A model generated the notes under the pieces. It made no database searches. It was not told the DNA's origin and saw only the letters and a program-made list of their open reading frames with translations. From assembly GCA_021790695.1 (NCBI GenBank), contig JAJYGJ010000205.1, forward strand, positions 1 through 5,131: a stretch of DNA of 5,131 nt, in the 5' to 3' direction. A program made the position numbers and the translations under genes. Source of the DNA: Nitrospirota bacterium (GTDB taxonomy: Bacteria; Nitrospirota; Thermodesulfovibrionia; Thermodesulfovibrionales; JdFR-88). Positions 4,408-5,131 of the stretch are shown piece after piece. Numbering within the stretch: the stretch's first letter is position 1; the number at the start of each line of letters is the position of its first letter.

Positions 4408-5131
4408 TAATCCCCTTTTGCGCCTGATCACCCCGTTTTCTCTTCTGATGGTCTGCACCCTGCTGTTGCTCGCCTTCATGTTGATGCTCCTCAGGAAATT
4501 TTCACGCGGCAGGCGGGCCGCCCCCGGCAAGCCCACGAGGACCTCCGAGATCGGGTTCGTGGTAAACACCTTTCAGGACCTGGTAAGAAAGCTCAAGGAC
4601 AACGAAAAGCAACTCGTGGACTTGAGAGCCAGGGCCGAAGACAGGGCGAGCCTGAGCGAAAACCTGAGCGAGAACATACTGGAGAGCGTTCCAAGCGGAG
4701 TCATCAGCTTCAACGAAGACCTGGAGATTACCATGGTCAACTCCTCGGCTGAAAGGATAATGGGCTTTAAAAGACGGCAGGCCGTGGGGAAAAAACACGG
4801 CGAGGTCCTGAACGGCCAGATGGCGCGACTTATTGAACGGAAAAAGACGATCGAAAGACAGGAACTGCCTTATACGGCGTCCCCGGCCCGGCAGCTCTGG
4901 CTCGGCTTCTCCCTGAATCCCCTGCGCGACGCCGGGGGGCGCAGGGCCGGACTGATCCTCGTCTTCACGGACCTGACCGAGCTGAAAGTGCTCGAAAGGC
5001 AGGCCGAACTGAGACGCAGGCTTTCAAGCCTGGGGGAGATGGCGGCGGGGCTGGCCCATGAGCTTAGAAACTCAATGGCCGTGATAGCCGGCTACGCGAA
5101 GTTGCTCGTCAGGGCGGACCGGAGATCGGAA
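4397..5131 (+). CDS. PAS-domain sensor histidine kinase, N-terminal part
   Basis: A membrane-anchored two-component kinase, open to the window edge (245 residues seen; no stop). One membrane segment lies at about 11-32 with only ten residues before it, so there is no periplasmic sensor domain. A helical, charged linker (about 57-92) leads into a PAS domain (about 92-195) with ILESVPSGVISFNEDLEI, closing with LILVFTDLTELK. The HisKA dimerisation domain has the H-box GEMAAGLAHELRNSMAVI, with phospho-acceptor His221. The ATPase domain is beyond the window. The ATG at 4397 overlaps the prepilin peptidase stop by 11 nt, indicating translational coupling; the Shine-Dalgarno is weak. The architecture resembles NtrB/PilS-type kinases that work with sigma-54 activators. 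The pilus-type neighbour favours a PilS-like role, but that is inference. Confidence 0.92.
   Translation, partial: MDADNPLLRLITPFSLLMVCTLLLLAFMLMLLRKFSRGRRAAPGKPTRTSEIGFVVNTFQDLVRKLKDNEKQLVDLRARAEDRASLSENLSENILESVPSGVISFNEDLEITMVNSSAERIMGFKRRQAVGKKHGEVLNGQMARLIERKKTIERQELPYTASPARQLWLGFSLNPLRDAGGRRAGLILVFTDLTELKVLERQAELRRRLSSLGEMAAGLAHELRNSMAVIAGYAKLLVRADRRSE

Noticed and set aside
4502..4798. 98-codon minus-strand frame under the sensor kinase
   Set aside because: The plus-strand kinase frame is open from 4397 to the window end and carries clear membrane, PAS and H-box segments.

Overview
This is a chromosomal segment from a moderately GC-rich Gram-negative bacterium. The exported DUF4124/SLT lytic transglycosylase, the single cold-shock protein, the short NusA without C-terminal acidic repeats, the PilD-type prepilin peptidase and the heavy use of AGG/AGA (Arg) and ATA (Ile) codons despite high GC suggest Nitrospirota or the former Deltaproteobacteria (Desulfobacterota). 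That placement is inference. No transposase, integrase, phage gene, CRISPR array, tRNA or rRNA is visible.

Left part, minus strand (about 84-1298): a lytic transglycosylase (84-857) with its own promoter, which predicts an almost leaderless mRNA. Upstream of it lies a cold-shock protein gene (990-1196) with a near-consensus promoter (1270-1298), a leader of about 67 nt carrying a 5' hairpin, a strong ribosome binding site and a strong intrinsic terminator (924-965). These look like two independent transcription units. Positions 1-83 hold no supportable gene.

Middle, divergent intergenic region (about 1299-1672): no credible gene. It holds a GC-rich palindrome followed by five T's (1380-1408), a cluster of inverted repeats (1490-1570) and a plus-strand promoter (1581-1609). 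Just before rimP is a GNRA-capped hairpin with a U-rich tail (1642-1670), which looks like an intrinsic terminator or attenuator.

Right part, plus strand (1673 to the window end): one tightly packed run of rimP, nusA, a small helical protein of unknown function, a type IV prepilin peptidase and a PAS-containing sensor histidine kinase cut off by the window edge. Gaps are 25, 10 and 30 nt, followed by an 11-nt overlap, so one operon is likely. RimP matures the 30S subunit and NusA controls pausing, termination and antitermination. The last two genes belong to type IV pilus/secretion export and signalling. infB, the usual partner after nusA, is absent here.

I found no clearly new multi-gene system. 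The items most worth a second look are the terminator-like hairpin in the rimP-nusA leader, which could let NusA control its own synthesis, the rimP-nusA junction with pilus-type genes, the structured intergenic region, and the transglycosylase with a DUF4124-like motif at each end.
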